Positions 20,217 to 31,349 of a stretch of DNA of 64,000 bases are shown one piece after another. This DNA comes from Pyropia yezoensis (Eukaryota; Rhodophyta; Bangiophyceae; Bangiales; Bangiaceae): the NCBI GenBank assembly GCA_009829735.1, contig CM020620.1:5138299-5202298 (forward strand). The letters run 5' to 3'. The number at the start of each line of letters is the position of its first letter. Within the stretch, counting starts at the first letter, position 1. The notes beneath the pieces are model-generated. The model searched no databases. It saw only the letters and a list, made by a program, of their open reading frames with translations, and was not told the DNA's origin. The position numbers and the translations under genes are program-made.

Positions 20217-20685
20217 TGTGGCAGTATTGACCCCCAGGTAGGGGGGCAACACGTGCCATGCAAGGGGCGGCAGGCCACTAGCCTGATCCGTTCCTCCCCC
20301 TGCATTTGGGTCCATATTCCCTAAGTTTGGGATAGTTAGCTTAGTAGTAAATCCAACTTGGATTTGAGGGTTTTCTGCATTTATCGTCTTGAATTTTCGT
20401 GTGGCCCGGTGGGCAGGTGCTGGGGTGGGAGATTCTGAGTGGCGAGATTCTGAGTGGACCCTGGGGGGATAAGGGGAGGGACAGCGGGGCTTGGCCCTGC
20501 GTCCCCGTCCCGACCAAGAAACTGTTGGACCACACACCATCCTCTTGTTTGTCCGTGGGGGGTTTGCCCCACAACAGGGACAGAGTGTGTGCGACTTGCA
20601 CTTCTTCCGGTTCCCCCGACACGGGAGGCAGCCCTAGCACACCGCCCCAACTTGGGTGCCGTGTGTGCTAGTGGTTTTTGCCACA
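20217..20685 (+). repeat. Family B 3' LTR, 469 bp
   Basis: It begins TGTGGCA and ends TGCCACA. It is nearly identical to the LTRs at 32014, 40864 and 61460 (the last inverted). Confidence 0.95.
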
Positions 20686-22301
20686 ACCGCAGCGCTCTTG
20701 AGCGGCGGATGCCGATAGCGGGCGCCGCCTCGAGGGAGGCGAGTAGCGTGGAGATATTGGTCGGCGACGGGCGCGGCGCCCTTCTCTCCCTGCTCTACCG
20801 CACCTATTTGGTCAGGAGGAGAAAGAAGAAGATGAGGGTGACGTCCCCCGTCCCCTCTCGAAGTTACCTTCCGCCCAAAGGCGGCGCCCGATGGGGGGGT
20901 CAGTGCCTTCACGGGTAGGTGAGGGTGCCACGTAATTGCTCTAGAAAGTTTTAATGTATTTCAAGTACTGTATTGGACAGCAGTGCGAGAGAAGAATAGG
21001 AAGTGCAAGTACGATACGGTCTCTCGCACTTGGACTTCAGGAAGGATGACGGCCCTCACGATGGCCTTGCACCGCCCGCGGCCCATCTACCATGCACGAC
21101 CAAGGTTGCCGGACAATTCTAGTAACCCAAGTATCTCATTGGGTATCCTGGTCGGGCCTCGCCCACCACGGGCAGCTGCTGGCCTGCCGTTAGTGACCGC
21201 CTCTAACGACAGGCCAGGAGCCGCTCATCTCTCGCCAATGGATTGAGGTGCTTAGCACGAACCGGGGCCGTTGCCACGTCGTTTGAGATTTTTGGTACGT
21301 GTTAACGGGTTTGTCCAGCCGGTTTGTTGTCTTCAACAACTGTGAAGATGCACTTGAAGGCCTTAAGCGTCCGATGTTGTAATTGCCGTGAGCAACTTGG
21401 GAGGCATCACACAATTGTAGACACACCTACGTGCCCCCTAATCTGTCGCCACCAAGTCGACCCATGTCCCCTACTGTCCCCAGCTCTGTCGCCACCGACG
21501 CGACCCCTGCCGCCCACCGACGCGGCGCTGCCCCCCCCGCTGCCGCCGAGGCCACCGGCTAGCCGCCGCAGGCCGCCGCTGCCGCCACTGCCGCAGCCGG
21601 CTCGCGACGAGCCCCCGGCCGCGGCCGCCCACGGCTGGCAGCCGCCCCTCCGCCGCGACCGCTCCCGGCCGGCCGCCGCCAGCACTGCGGCCAGCTGGCA
21701 AGGGCCTCCCAGCTCCTTCCCGCCCGCTTGCCGCCGCCGCCACCGCCGCTACCGCCGCCGCCGCCGCCGCCACCGCTACCGCCGCCTCTTGGCTGCTCGC
21801 CCGGGGGCGGCGGCGGCGCGGCCATCGCTGCGGCCGCCGCCGCCGGCTGGTCCCTGTCCACCCCCCACCACAAACGCCGCCGCCAGCTGGCCGTCGGCTG
21901 GCTTCAGCCCGCCCGTCGCCGCCGCGGCCGCCACCGCCAACCCCGCCAGCTAGCCGCTCCCCGCCTACCACTCCCGCCGCCGCCGCCGCCGCCACCGTCG
22001 CCGCTGCCGCCGCTACCGCCGCTGCAGCTGTCGCCGTCGCCGCTGCCGCTGCCGCCGCCGCCGCCACCACCGGCCAGTCTCTGCCCGCCCGGCGCCGCCG
22101 CCGCCGCCGCCGCCGCCGCCACTGCCGCGGCTGCCTCCGCCGGCCCGTCCCTGCCGGCACCCCGCCGCAGCCGCCGCCGCCGGCTGGCGATCGGTTGGCC
22201 GCTGCCCGACCACCACTGCCGCCAGCTGCGCCAGCCCGCGGCTCCCCACCCGGCGCCGCGTCCGCTGCTGCTGCCGCCGCCGCCGCCGCCGCCGCTGCCG
22301 C
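20686..22301. other. Host flank, noncoding then GC-rich low complexity
   Basis: The first 800 bp has ordinary composition and no supported gene. A long imperfect hairpin is at 21180-21216 (TGGCCTG... against ...CAGGCCA). From about 21490 the sequence becomes CCGCCG-type low complexity, with open frames on both strands that encode only Ala/Pro/Gly/Arg runs; I do not call a gene. The whole segment recurs inverted at 59844-61459. Confidence 0.7.
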
Positions 22302-22321
22302 CCCTACGGGAACAAAAGCGC
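22302..22321. repeat. First 20 bp of a CMC transposon terminal repeat, cut by the gap
   Basis: CCCTACGGGAACAAAAGCGC is the terminal inverted repeat of the transposon at 52757-59843. The flanking host bases are the same as at 59844, so this is the same insertion site seen from the other strand. Confidence 0.85.
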
Positions 22322-22821
22322 NNNNNNNNNNNNNNNNNNNNNNNNNNNNNNNNNNNNNNNNNNNNNNNNNNNNNNNNNNNNNNNNNNNNNNNNNNNNNNN
22401 NNNNNNNNNNNNNNNNNNNNNNNNNNNNNNNNNNNNNNNNNNNNNNNNNNNNNNNNNNNNNNNNNNNNNNNNNNNNNNNNNNNNNNNNNNNNNNNNNNNN
22501 NNNNNNNNNNNNNNNNNNNNNNNNNNNNNNNNNNNNNNNNNNNNNNNNNNNNNNNNNNNNNNNNNNNNNNNNNNNNNNNNNNNNNNNNNNNNNNNNNNNN
22601 NNNNNNNNNNNNNNNNNNNNNNNNNNNNNNNNNNNNNNNNNNNNNNNNNNNNNNNNNNNNNNNNNNNNNNNNNNNNNNNNNNNNNNNNNNNNNNNNNNNN
22701 NNNNNNNNNNNNNNNNNNNNNNNNNNNNNNNNNNNNNNNNNNNNNNNNNNNNNNNNNNNNNNNNNNNNNNNNNNNNNNNNNNNNNNNNNNNNNNNNNNNN
22801 NNNNNNNNNNNNNNNNNNNNN
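22322..22821. other. Assembly gap, 500 N
   Basis: A second run of exactly 500 N. It joins a transposon end to the middle of an unrelated family A antisense ORF, so the true neighbours are unknown. Confidence 0.98.
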
Positions 22822-23925
22822 ATAACGTGTCGTTGCAGACCGGCAACGGTCGTGCTCCGGTATACACCCCCCGCGCCCGCCGCTATGGCAGGAGGGGTGG
22901 GAACCCGCCCCTGCTTTCCGGTTTGACACCGGCTCCTGCCTCCCGATACTTCGGGAGTGTGTTGGCCTCCCGGCCGGTCCACCCGTTGCAGGGTACCTTC
23001 ACCCTTGAGGTTACCCTCGGGCAGGCTTCATCCTTCTTGCTGTCCGTCCCGCCGGCAGGGTCGTCTGTTTCATCTTCCGACGGGTGTCCGTCGGCACATC
23101 GCGCAGTTTGGGCGTGGATCTGATAGCCGCCAAGACCGGGTTGGCCCGGGAGTTCGAAGCCCTGCTGGCTGTTCACGATGCCGTGAACTGGGCTGGGGTG
23201 TTGGCCCCCCCCCGGACCCGCAGGCTGGGGCTTCCCCCTTGCCTCGTCACTCGTTGCGTGTCCGGCGTACTCAGCCGGGTGAGCCTAGTTGCCATGGGTG
23301 GGCGTCCACCGAGGCCGTTCCTGACCTGGGTATTCCCATGGTTATCCATGACCCTCTTCAGGTCCTTGCTCCGTGGTTCGGTAACCCGATGCCTGCGGCG
23401 GTTGGCCGTCGTCCCCGAGAGTGGGGCTCTGTGGGTGGGGAGCGTGAGGTGTCCCGTCGTCGGGCGGAGTACCGCCGTGGTTACGGTGGAGCCCCTTCGG
23501 TAGGGTCCTACCGGGCCTCGTATCAGGTGCCACCGGCTCCGGTGGTAGCCGTGTCGGCTCCTGTGGCTCCTCTGGCTGCGCCAGTGTCACCTCCCGCCCC
23601 TGTCCTACATGACGGGGGTCCCCGTCTCTGGTATGAAGGCGTTGACGCCCTTGTTACCCGCGCAATGCGTGGGGGTCTCTCTGTTAGCTGGGGGATATCC
23701 CCCCAGGTGCTGCGCTGGTTGGGTCAGCGCGGTTGCTTTGGTGGCGTGCTGGACCGCCTCCAGAAAGCTCTGGAGGACGTGGAGGCTGGCCGCAGCACCC
23801 TCGTCCAGCTATGCACCGAGGTAACTCGGGTGGTCGACCGTCGTGACATTGCCGACCGGTGGGAGCACGGAGGTATACCGCGCTTACGCGTGAGTGGCCT
23901 CCTCGGGCAGTGGGTCTACCACTGA
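22822..23925 (+). pseudogene. Family A antisense ORF, partial, frame broken near contig end
   Basis: This corresponds to 1046-2153. Missing or extra bases in homopolymers (for example near 22830, 22935, 23050 and 23205) shift the frame several times; the last 250 residues are mostly readable to the stop near 23925. The density of indels falls away from the gap, which points to poor contig-end sequence. Confidence 0.7.
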
Positions 23926-24238
23926 GGAGTGCTATTTGTTTGTGAGGGAGAGGGCCCCGGCAACCCTTATGGTAGCCGGGTAGTATGAGTATAAACTCAT
24001 CCCCCGCTGGGGGCATTGCTTGCCTCTGTTTGCTGCCCTGGGGAGTACCCCTTCTGGCTCAGTGGTGCCTTGCCTCCCGCCCAACTTCTTCCGGTTGGTT
24101 CATGCTTGGGGTGGTTATCCTCCTCACTTTGTGTCTTGGCTTGGGGAGGTCATCCTCCCGTGTAAGCTCCCTAGTTACTTCGATATTATCGGAGTTAGCC
24201 TTTACCTTTAAGTTAACTTATTAAGGTTCAGGTTTTTA

Positions 24239-24326
24239 CTTAGTTACCTAAGCTTAGCTCTACTTAGTTACCTAAGCTTGGTTCGACTTAGAAACCTAAG
24301 TCTGATTTGACTTAGAAACCTAAGTC
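24239..24326. repeat. Four 24-bp hairpin units (family A, copy 3)
   Basis: The same array as at 2469-2556 at an offset of 21770 bases, between the antisense ORF stop and the pol stop at 24405. Confidence 0.85.
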
Positions 24327-24404
24327 TGCCGTAACCATGTCACACCCTACTTAGTAGGTATAAGCCTCACCCCCCAACAGCCGAAGTCGGTGTCGGTTGG
24401 GTTG

Positions 24405-27400
24405 TTACAGGAGGCGTCGTCGCCTCATGTACGGCATGAGGAGTTGGCGGGGTATATTCGCCGCCTGTTCCCAGGTGGGTGAGTCGTATCCGACCCACAT
24501 AACCTTGACGTACCAGGTCCTGGTATGTCCGGGTCGGTGTGTCCGACCACGCTCTCTACTTGGTATGGAATCCCATCCGGTCCCACCGGGTCATCCGACC
24601 GGTGGGTTGTAAGAGCTTCATGTAGCAACCCAGCCGGTACCGGCTGAGGCTGTTCCGGCTTCGGAGCAGGTGTGACATCATTCATACTGATGCGTTGGAT
24701 CTCCGTATCGGAGTGTAAGATAACAGAGTGGTCATCTCTGTGGAGGATCTGGTACGGTCCCTTGACCGGTTGCATAAGCTTGTTCCCTCGGAACTTCTGG
24801 TGTCTGATATAGACCCAGTCACCTGTTACCAGGGTTGCGTTGCGCACCCGTAGTCGGGCGTCGAAGTTCTTCTTATACCGAAGTTGTGTTCTGTCAAGGG
24901 CACCCTTGAGCTTAGGAATCATCCACGATAGCTTGGCCAACCAAGCTAGGTGGATGCGTTCGGCGGGTCGGCCCTTCGGTGTATCATACCGAGTGCACCT
25001 GCCGGGCGGCAGCGTCAGGTTACCGACGCCTAGTGGCATGACCCACTCCAGCGGAGCAATGTTTGTGCTCCGATGTGGCCTGGCATTGTATGCCAGGGTG
25101 AGTACGGACAGAAGCCTGTCCCAAGTGTTCGTGTGCTCGGCCACGTAGCACTGTAGCATCTTTACGATGGTGCGGTTGAACCGCTCCACCTGCCCGTTGG
25201 ACTGCGGGTGGTAGTCGGATGCCCGACGTGGTTCGATACCGAACATGCCCAGGACCTTAGTGCAGAATGCCGACGTAAGGTTTGCTCCGTTATCGGAGAG
25301 GAGTTGCTTCATGACTCCGTATGCACTGATCCAGTGGTCAACCACTGCGTTCATGATCGTGTATGCCGTATCATTCGGGATGGCTGCCGCTCTTGACAGC
25401 TTAGTGAAGCGGTCAGACATGACCAGGATGTACCTGTTCCCTTCTTCCGTTATCGGAAGTGGCCCGAGTATGTCGATAGCGACTTGCTCGTTGGGCCCAT
25501 CAGGTGGGAATAGCTTCATGGCAGACGCCTGCCTATGTAGACTCATGCGGTTACGCGCACAGGGGTGGCATCCCCTTACGTGGTCGACCACGTCGACGGC
25601 CATTGCTGGCCAGTAGAAGAACCTTCGCATTGCTGCGAACATACGTGAACCCCCCGGGTGTCCGGCTGTAGGGTTCTCATGTTCTCGTTCCATGACGGCT
25701 TGCCGTAAGGACACGGGAACCACGACTTGATGTCGTCCATCGGCGGGTGCCCGCCGGTATATGAGTCCGTCTTCGTTCTCGGAGAAGATGCCGGCCGTAC
25801 CGGCCAGGAGGTTAGCACGATGACGTCTACAGTCATCGTCGTTGGCTTGTGCCTCGCGGAAGTCCGCGAGGGTCAATGGGCACGCCAGGTGTGCCATGGT
25901 ATGGTCAGCCATACCCTGGGTAGCATTACCCACCATGCACACCGGTACTACCGGGATGTCCTCGTCCACCGGGCGGGTATCCCCGCTCGGGGTGTCGAGT
26001 CGAGACAACGCGTCTCCGAGGTGGTGGGTTGACCCAGCCTTATACACCGTGCGGTAGTCGTGCTCGGCCATCTTCAGCCTCCATCGGGCTAGCCTCCCAT
26101 GGCTATCGGAATCCTTGTCACCAAGGTTGAGGAGCCATCGTAGGGGTTCGTGGTCGGACCTCACGATGAACCTGGAGCCCTCCAGGTATGGACGGAGCAG
26201 TTGCACTGCCCATATAACTCCGAGGCATTCACGCTCGGTGGCACTATAGTTCCGCTCAGCCGGGTTGAGTGTCCGGCTGAAGTACCCTACCGGACGTAGG
26301 TCCGGGATAACGTTATCGGTACCGATCAACGTCTCTCCCTGTAACAGGGTGCATCCCACTTGTGTATCACACGCATCGACATCGATGACGAAGGTACCCC
26401 GTCTATGCGGTAACGCAAGGACGGGTGGGGCTAGTAGGGCTCGCTTCAGCGACTCGAATGCCTCCTCTTCGCTAGGCGAAGGGGGTTGGAGTACCTTGGG
26501 TAAGGTACTGCTCGTAAGAACCGTTAACGGTTTAGCTATCCGAGCGAAGTCCTTGACGAACCGTCGGTATACATTGCACATTCCCAGGAAGCTCTTGAGC
26601 TGCGTCTGGGTGTTAGGGAACCGGGCATCCCGGAGTGCCCGGGTATTGGCTTCGAGTACCCCTAGTTTACCAGGGGTTATCTGGTGGCCCAGATATTCGA
26701 CCGTCTGTTGGAAGAAGGCGCACTTCTTCAGACGCAGGGTTACCCCGGCGTTCCTCAAGAGGGTGAGTACCTCGTCAACATGTTGTACATGGTCATCCAT
26801 GTTACGCGAGAAGACGATGACGTCATCGAGGTACACTAGGCAGTTACGCCACTTCACCCCCGACAGTATGATGTCGATAGCCCGCTGGAATGTAGCGGGG
26901 GCGTTGGACAATCCGAAGGGCATCCTTAGGAACTCGTACACGCCACTGTGACAGACGAATGCCGTCTTGGGATATCCTCGTCCGCCACCGGGATCTGCCA
27001 GTATCCGGCGTTGCAGTCGATGGTGGTAAACACCGTAGCCTCCCCCAGGGAGTCGATGCATTCATCCATCCTTGGTAAAGGGTATGAGTCCTTCTTGGTA
27101 ACCAAGTTGAGGCGTCGATAATCGATGCAAAACCGAGGGGTTTGATCCTTCTTCGGCACAATAACGACTGGGGCACCCCATTCCGACATCGAAGGTCGGA
27201 TCACCTTAGCTTCACTCATCCTCTTCACTTCTCCATCAACGATCTCTCGTTGCATAGGTCCCGCTCGGTGCGGTTGTGAGCGGGCGGGTCGTGCGCCTGG
27301 TACCAGGTCTATACGATGTTGGGTTGCCCCAATGGTCCCCAAGGCCCCGCCTGTCCACATAACGTCATGCTTTCTTAGCATCCGTCGTACCCCTTCGGCT

Positions 27401-28583
27401 ACCGAAGGGGGAAGGTGGTCGAGGTCAGCCTCGGCCAGTGCCTTCAAGGCCTCTTGGTCCTTTGGCGGCAGGTCCGCCGGAGCCGCCGATGGGTTAGGCT
27501 TCCCGTCATCGGGTTGCTGTCGCTCGGTGGTCTCGGTGACCGCCAGTACTTCAAGTGGTTCCACTTGACCTTCCTTATCAGGGGTAAGGATATCTCCTTC
27601 GTAGAGTTCGGCAATCCCGAGGATAGTTCCCTTCGGGAGGGTGACTGCCTTACGGCGATAGTTCGCCATCACTAGGAGGGACGACCCTCCTGCTGGGAGG
27701 TCTATGAGACCGTTGGCCATGGTCAACCCATGGCGCTTGTACGTCCGTAGGTTGGACTGGACTCTGCAGATGCCTGCGAGGTCGCAGTTAACCGGGAGGA
27801 CTGTCTCTGACAACGGCTCAAAGCGAGTTCGCTCGGCCAACCGAAGTGTCTTCGGCTCGACGCTTGCGTACACCTCAGCCACGTTAACGTGGCTTCCTTG
27901 TAGCGTCAGGTCCCTGACGATAGCCGTGTGTCCTCGCTTCGTCCCGTCGGCTTCTTGAAGCTCGACGGTCCTCCGGCCTGGCCGGATTGCATCAACGTGA
28001 ACGTTGATGAAGGTGCACCCCAGTATGCAGGGCACCGATAGCGTCTCACATACCAGGAAGTCAACTTCCGTGGTGAGATCCCCGATGGTAACCTGCAGCG
28101 ACATCGCTGCGGTCGTACGAATGAGTCGACCATTCGCGTCCTTGATGGTGGGTCCCCGAGTCACTCTGACTCGTGGAAGCCACTTGTCCGGGAGGGTATC
28201 CTTCCGGATAAGGTTGGGTCCAGCCCCTGTGTCCAGTACAGGGTAGTACGATCGTGTCGACTGGGGGTCAACCCCCAGGGTGGCTGATACCTTGAAGTTC
28301 TCCAAGGTAAACAACACATGTCCTACACCGATATCCGGTGTAGCTCGGGCATCCTGAACAGGGCCCTTGTCTGGTTCAACGTGACGGGGCTTCCCGTCCT
28401 CTCCTCCCAACCTTGGAGGTTGGTCATCAATCCCCTGACGCCGTGTCGTCGGGGCCGGAAGGTGTACCCGGGGGTTGATGCGGCGTCGGCTCAACCGCGC
28501 TCTCCGTGGGGCTTTCCCCGCGGTACTCCGGGGTGGCTTGCTTGGGTGACCCCAGCGCCCCCCGGTCATCCTTCCTCTTACTC
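24405..28583 (-). CDS. pol: Family A protease-pol, two single-base frameshifts
   Basis: The protease/RT part is open from the gag overlap to about 26970. It has the aspartic protease box VLDTGAGPNL, then RT (RFCIDYRRLN). One G is missing from a GGGG run at about 26968 relative to the other two copies, moving the frame. RT continues with YLDD, then RNase H, integrase and most of the chromodomain. A second missing base near 24518 garbles the last 40 residues. The pro-pol frame lies -1 relative to gag, so a gag-pol fusion requires -1 frameshifting at 28584-28590. Both breaks are homopolymer or short-run losses and may be sequencing errors. Confidence 0.88.
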
Positions 28584-30761
28584 GTTTCCCGCCCTTGGTA
28601 GGGTGCTGTCCGCCGGGACATCCGGCTGAGGAGGTGCCCCCTCGACGGCCAGTACTCCACCTGGAGCTGGCTGCCTACCCGGTGCGGGTCCGGGTGCTCG
28701 GGGGGGATACCCCCCGGTGGATGCCTTGCGTTGCGCCGCTGCCCGCCGAGACTCCTCGGGGATGAGTGGGCAGGAAGACACCCAGTGCTGGGGATCCCCA
28801 CACAACATACACCCGGACGTGCCGGTCCCCCCTTGAGGTCGCATCGGGGTAGCCCCGTAGCTACGGTTGCCTCCCTCGGGCGCCCGAGTGCCTGCTCCCT
28901 GGTAGGCCTTGGGTCCTTGGGTCAACCGGAACATGGACTCCCCCAACCGGTTGGGTCGGCCCGCAATCTGCGGGGGTGCCTCCGTGCGCACCGCCCATGT
29001 TGGCAAGGGTTGGTGAGGGTTACCCGTCACCGGGGAGTACCCCGTAGTCCGCACATACGGGACGCGCCGTCCCGTTCCTTCGTTGACCTGGAACTGGGTT
29101 CCAGCCGGGGCGATGTACGCTACCGTACCATGTTCATCAATCACCGGCGTCGCCGGTAGCAACAGGTGGCCCTGTTGGTCGACTAGAGGGTCACCCTCAC
29201 CAATAGGGGTATGTTCGGTCGCAACCAGTACTGGTGCGGCCTTACGTTCCACCTTCTCTTGCCTCGGTACCGGGGTAAGACTGGGCTTGCCTCCCTCACC
29301 CTTGGGCTTCGGGGCCAAGGCACACTCCGGGTGTAGAACCCGGTAGGCGTCCCCTAGGGACTTGCACATATGCATCAGTCGACTGAAGTTCGTCCGTGCC
29401 GTGTTGGCGCCCCGTGCGGATATCCGCACGTAGTTGGGTACTCCTGCGAACAGGATGGCCCGTAGCTCCCCTTCTCCGAGGAGCTTCCCCAGCTCGTAGT
29501 CGAGCTCTTGGATCCGGCGTCCAAACATCTCCTCATCCTCCCAGGACTGGGCGGTGGCAGTGCGAAGGGCCCGATAGTGGTCCTCGCACTTGTCCTCACT
29601 GAGGTAGCTGCTCAGCAGCTCCTTCAATATCCCACGGTAATCCATGGGGGTGGCCGCGACCCTCATTCCCGGCATCGGGGATGCCTGGCGAAGAATGCCT
29701 CGCACCCGTTCATCAACAAAGAACGGGAGGATCTCCAGGGCCAGCCCCTCGTTAACGAGCGCCTTGTCTGCGGCTGCCTTGAAGCTAGTCAAGAAGCCGA
29801 TGACTGCCAACGGGCGTCCGTTCGGCCCCCCGAACATAGGGACTCCCTTCATAAGGGTCTGCATAGAGCGGATCGCCCGATGCGACGTATTACGCATCGA
29901 TTCCGATACGGTGGTAGAGCGGTCCTCCAAACGATAACGTTCCGGAGTAAGAACCGACCGGAAGACCTCGTTGACGATCTCCGTGTCAGCGTCCTGGATA
30001 TCCAGTCGCTTAGCCAGTTGATGAGCGAACTCATCGGACTCCATCCGCTTCAGTAGGCTCGCAGTTACCTGCGCGGTCATAGCTTCCACCACTGAAGATG
30101 GTACTTCAGGCGTCGGCACCTCGGGAACCCGAGTTGCCTGGCCTCCTTCGTCGTGGGGGTACTGCGAGAGGGTACCCCCTCCCCCCATAACCGACTCTCC
30201 CCCGGCGTACGTATCTGCCGGGTCGTGTCCGCGGAGTCCGCTTCGGGTGCTCCGAGCGTATCGCTCCGTGTGACTCCGTTCCAACTCTGCCGACGAGTCG
30301 GACCCATACCCCATTGTGTCCGGGGGTTGTCCAGGATTAGCAACACCGGGGTTGACCCTGGTGGACTCCGAAAGTAGTCCGGCCGGTTCGAACCGTACCG
30401 GTGTGGGAGGAACACGACGGGGTCCCGTCGTGTGCCGTGTTGACATCAACACTGCCATTGCGTCCTCCGTCCGATCTTGACGGGCGTCGAGCCCGGAAAA
30501 CCGGGCCTCGATGCGGGCCAATGATGCCATCAGGGAATCCCCTGGTGAAGGAGGCGGCGGAGTGAGGTCGGTCGACGACAGTTGAGGCGGGCCCCCGCCT
30601 CCTGCCGTCCGAGCCGTGCCAAACGTCGATCCGGCACCGGAAAGCATTGGCGTCTCAATGTTATCGATCGGGTTCCCGATCCCGGTTCCCGTAGTCACCT
30701 CCGGGGTCGGCGTCGACGCCGATCCGTCATCTTGAACGTTCCCCGTCTCTTGGGTAGACAT
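28578..30761 (-). CDS. gag: Family A Gag with CCHC zinc knuckle
   Basis: This is the structural capsid/nucleocapsid polyprotein of the element, about 727 residues from ATG 30761-30759. A low-complexity N-terminus is followed by a helical capsid-like region (about residues 220-480, including ALEILPFFVDERVRGIL and the retrotransposon-gag-like stretch around SSYLSEDKCEDHYRALR). A CCHC knuckle (CMLCGDPQHWVSSC, spacing C-2-C-4-H-4-C) sits near residue 650, and the product ends AGNE. It begins about 200 bp after the primer-binding site. The stop at 28578-28580 directly follows the slippery heptamer. This is the only copy in the window with gag intact. Confidence 0.88.
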   Translation of the reverse strand: MSTQETGNVQDDGSASTPTPEVTTGTGIGNPIDNIETPMLSGAGSTFGTARTAGGGGPPQLSSTDLTPPPPSPGDSLMASLARIEARFSGLDARQDRTEDAMAVLMSTRHTTGPRRVPPTPVRFEPAGLLSESTRVNPGVANPGQPPDTMGYGSDSSAELERSHTERYARSTRSGLRGHDPADTYAGGESVMGGGGTLSQYPHDEGGQATRVPEVPTPEVPSSVVEAMTAQVTASLLKRMESDEFAHQLAKRLDIQDADTEIVNEVFRSVLTPERYRLEDRSTTVSESMRNTSHRAIRSMQTLMKGVPMFGGPNGRPLAVIGFLTSFKAAADKALVNEGLALEILPFFVDERVRGILRQASPMPGMRVAATPMDYRGILKELLSSYLSEDKCEDHYRALRTATAQSWEDEEMFGRRIQELDYELGKLLGEGELRAILFAGVPNYVRISARGANTARTNFSRLMHMCKSLGDAYRVLHPECALAPKPKGEGGKPSLTPVPRQEKVERKAAPVLVATEHTPIGEGDPLVDQQGHLLLPATPVIDEHGTVAYIAPAGTQFQVNEGTGRRVPYVRTTGYSPVTGNPHQPLPTWAVRTEAPPQIAGRPNRLGESMFRLTQGPKAYQGAGTRAPEGGNRSYGATPMRPQGGTGTSGCMLCGDPQHWVSSCPLIPEESRRAAAQRKASTGGYPPRAPGPAPGRQPAPGGVLAVEGAPPQPDVPADSTLPRAGNE
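28584..28590 (-). promoter_or_regulatory. Gag-pol -1 ribosomal frameshift site GGGAAAC (family A)
   Basis: In the gag frame the codons read GCG GGA AAC GAG TAA, a perfect X XXY YYZ heptamer (G GGA AAC) one codon before the stop. The pro-pol frame is -1. Downstream structure is weaker than in family B; TGACC and GGTCA can pair about 15 nt past the heptamer. Confidence 0.7.
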
Positions 30762-30966
30762 GGTCACAATCAGTCAACCGACGTATCAATCACCACGAAC
30801 AAGAGAGCGAGGGGGTAGATTGGGGAGAGTAACAGTAGATCACAGTCACAGGTAAAATCTCAACACAATCGATCAGGTCGCAACACCACGAGTACAAGAA
30901 AAGGACCGGATCCCTATCCGTGTGCCAGGGCCGAAGACGGCGTCACCACAGGGGTGACGGAAACCC
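30762..30966 (-). other. Family A leader between primer-binding site and gag
   Basis: About 200 bp of untranslated leader. It would hold the packaging signal; I see no ORF. Confidence 0.5.
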
Positions 30967-30985
30967 GTCCCCTGCTGCTCCACCA
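30967..30985 (-). other. Primer-binding site, family A
   Basis: The minus strand reads TGGTGGAGCAGCAGGGGAC one base after the LTR. It is complementary to a tRNA 3' end of the form ...CTGCTCC-A-CCA. The identical 19 bases follow the family B LTR at 32487. I could not name the tRNA. Confidence 0.8.
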
Positions 30986-30986
30986 A

Positions 30987-31349
30987 TGTAGCACAATAGG
31001 GATCCGTCGCGCGTCCACTCTCAGGGAACACTCACCAAGGGGGATCGGCACCAACGTCACCGGGAGGCCAAGGTTGCTGTCCTTGGAGCGCAAGCCACGG
31101 GACCAAGATGGGAGCCCAAAGGGGAGGGGTTTGTTGTTCTACCCTGGCCGGCGGTGGATTCGCCACCGGCCCCCTCGTTATAAACCCTCGGAGACACTAC
31201 TAACTACCCTCCACCCCAAGATGCAAGTCCCTCTGGTCATACGTAACTTATAGATACCGTGACCAGTACGAACTATCAAATTGAAAGTTAAGGGTTAGAA
31301 GTAGCCCCCCTGATATTAGGGTCACAATACGGACAACCATATTGCTACA
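30987..31349 (-). repeat. Family A 5' LTR, 363 bp
   Basis: On the minus strand it runs TGTAGCA...TGCTACA with a TTTATAA box at 31184-31178. It matches 15191-15553 with about one visible difference. Its outer edge abuts satellite DNA at 31350. Confidence 0.95.
31178..31184 (-). promoter_or_regulatory. TATA-like box in family A 5' LTR
   Basis: The minus strand reads TTTATAA, at the same LTR position as 15357-15363. In this copy it would drive the gag-pol transcript. Confidence 0.45.

Larger units (their letters stand above)
15554..20685 (+). mobile_element. Family B chromovirus, 3' part, split by family A
   Basis: Sequence resumes within family B RT exactly at the end of the family A LTR and runs through RNase H, integrase, chromodomain, antisense ORF, polypurine tract and a 469-bp 3' LTR. 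Five bases after the LTR (ACCGC) would be the target duplication; the other side is not in the window. The interrupted left half should lie beyond the 5' end of the inserted family A element. Confidence 0.92.
22822..31349 (-). mobile_element. Family A chromovirus, copy 3 (most complete gag and protease)
   Basis: The minus-strand copy runs from the 5' LTR (30987-31349) through primer-binding site, gag, protease, RT, RNase H, integrase and chromodomain to a partial antisense ORF cut by the gap. Positions 22822-29203 parallel 1046-7417. It shares the satellite insertion environment with the complete family B element. Confidence 0.93.

Noticed and set aside
21471..22321. Long Ala/Pro/Gly/Arg frames on both strands, and at 59844-60820
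   Set aside because: CCG/GCG repeats leave most frames open. The products are homopolymer-like without domains, so coding cannot be shown.
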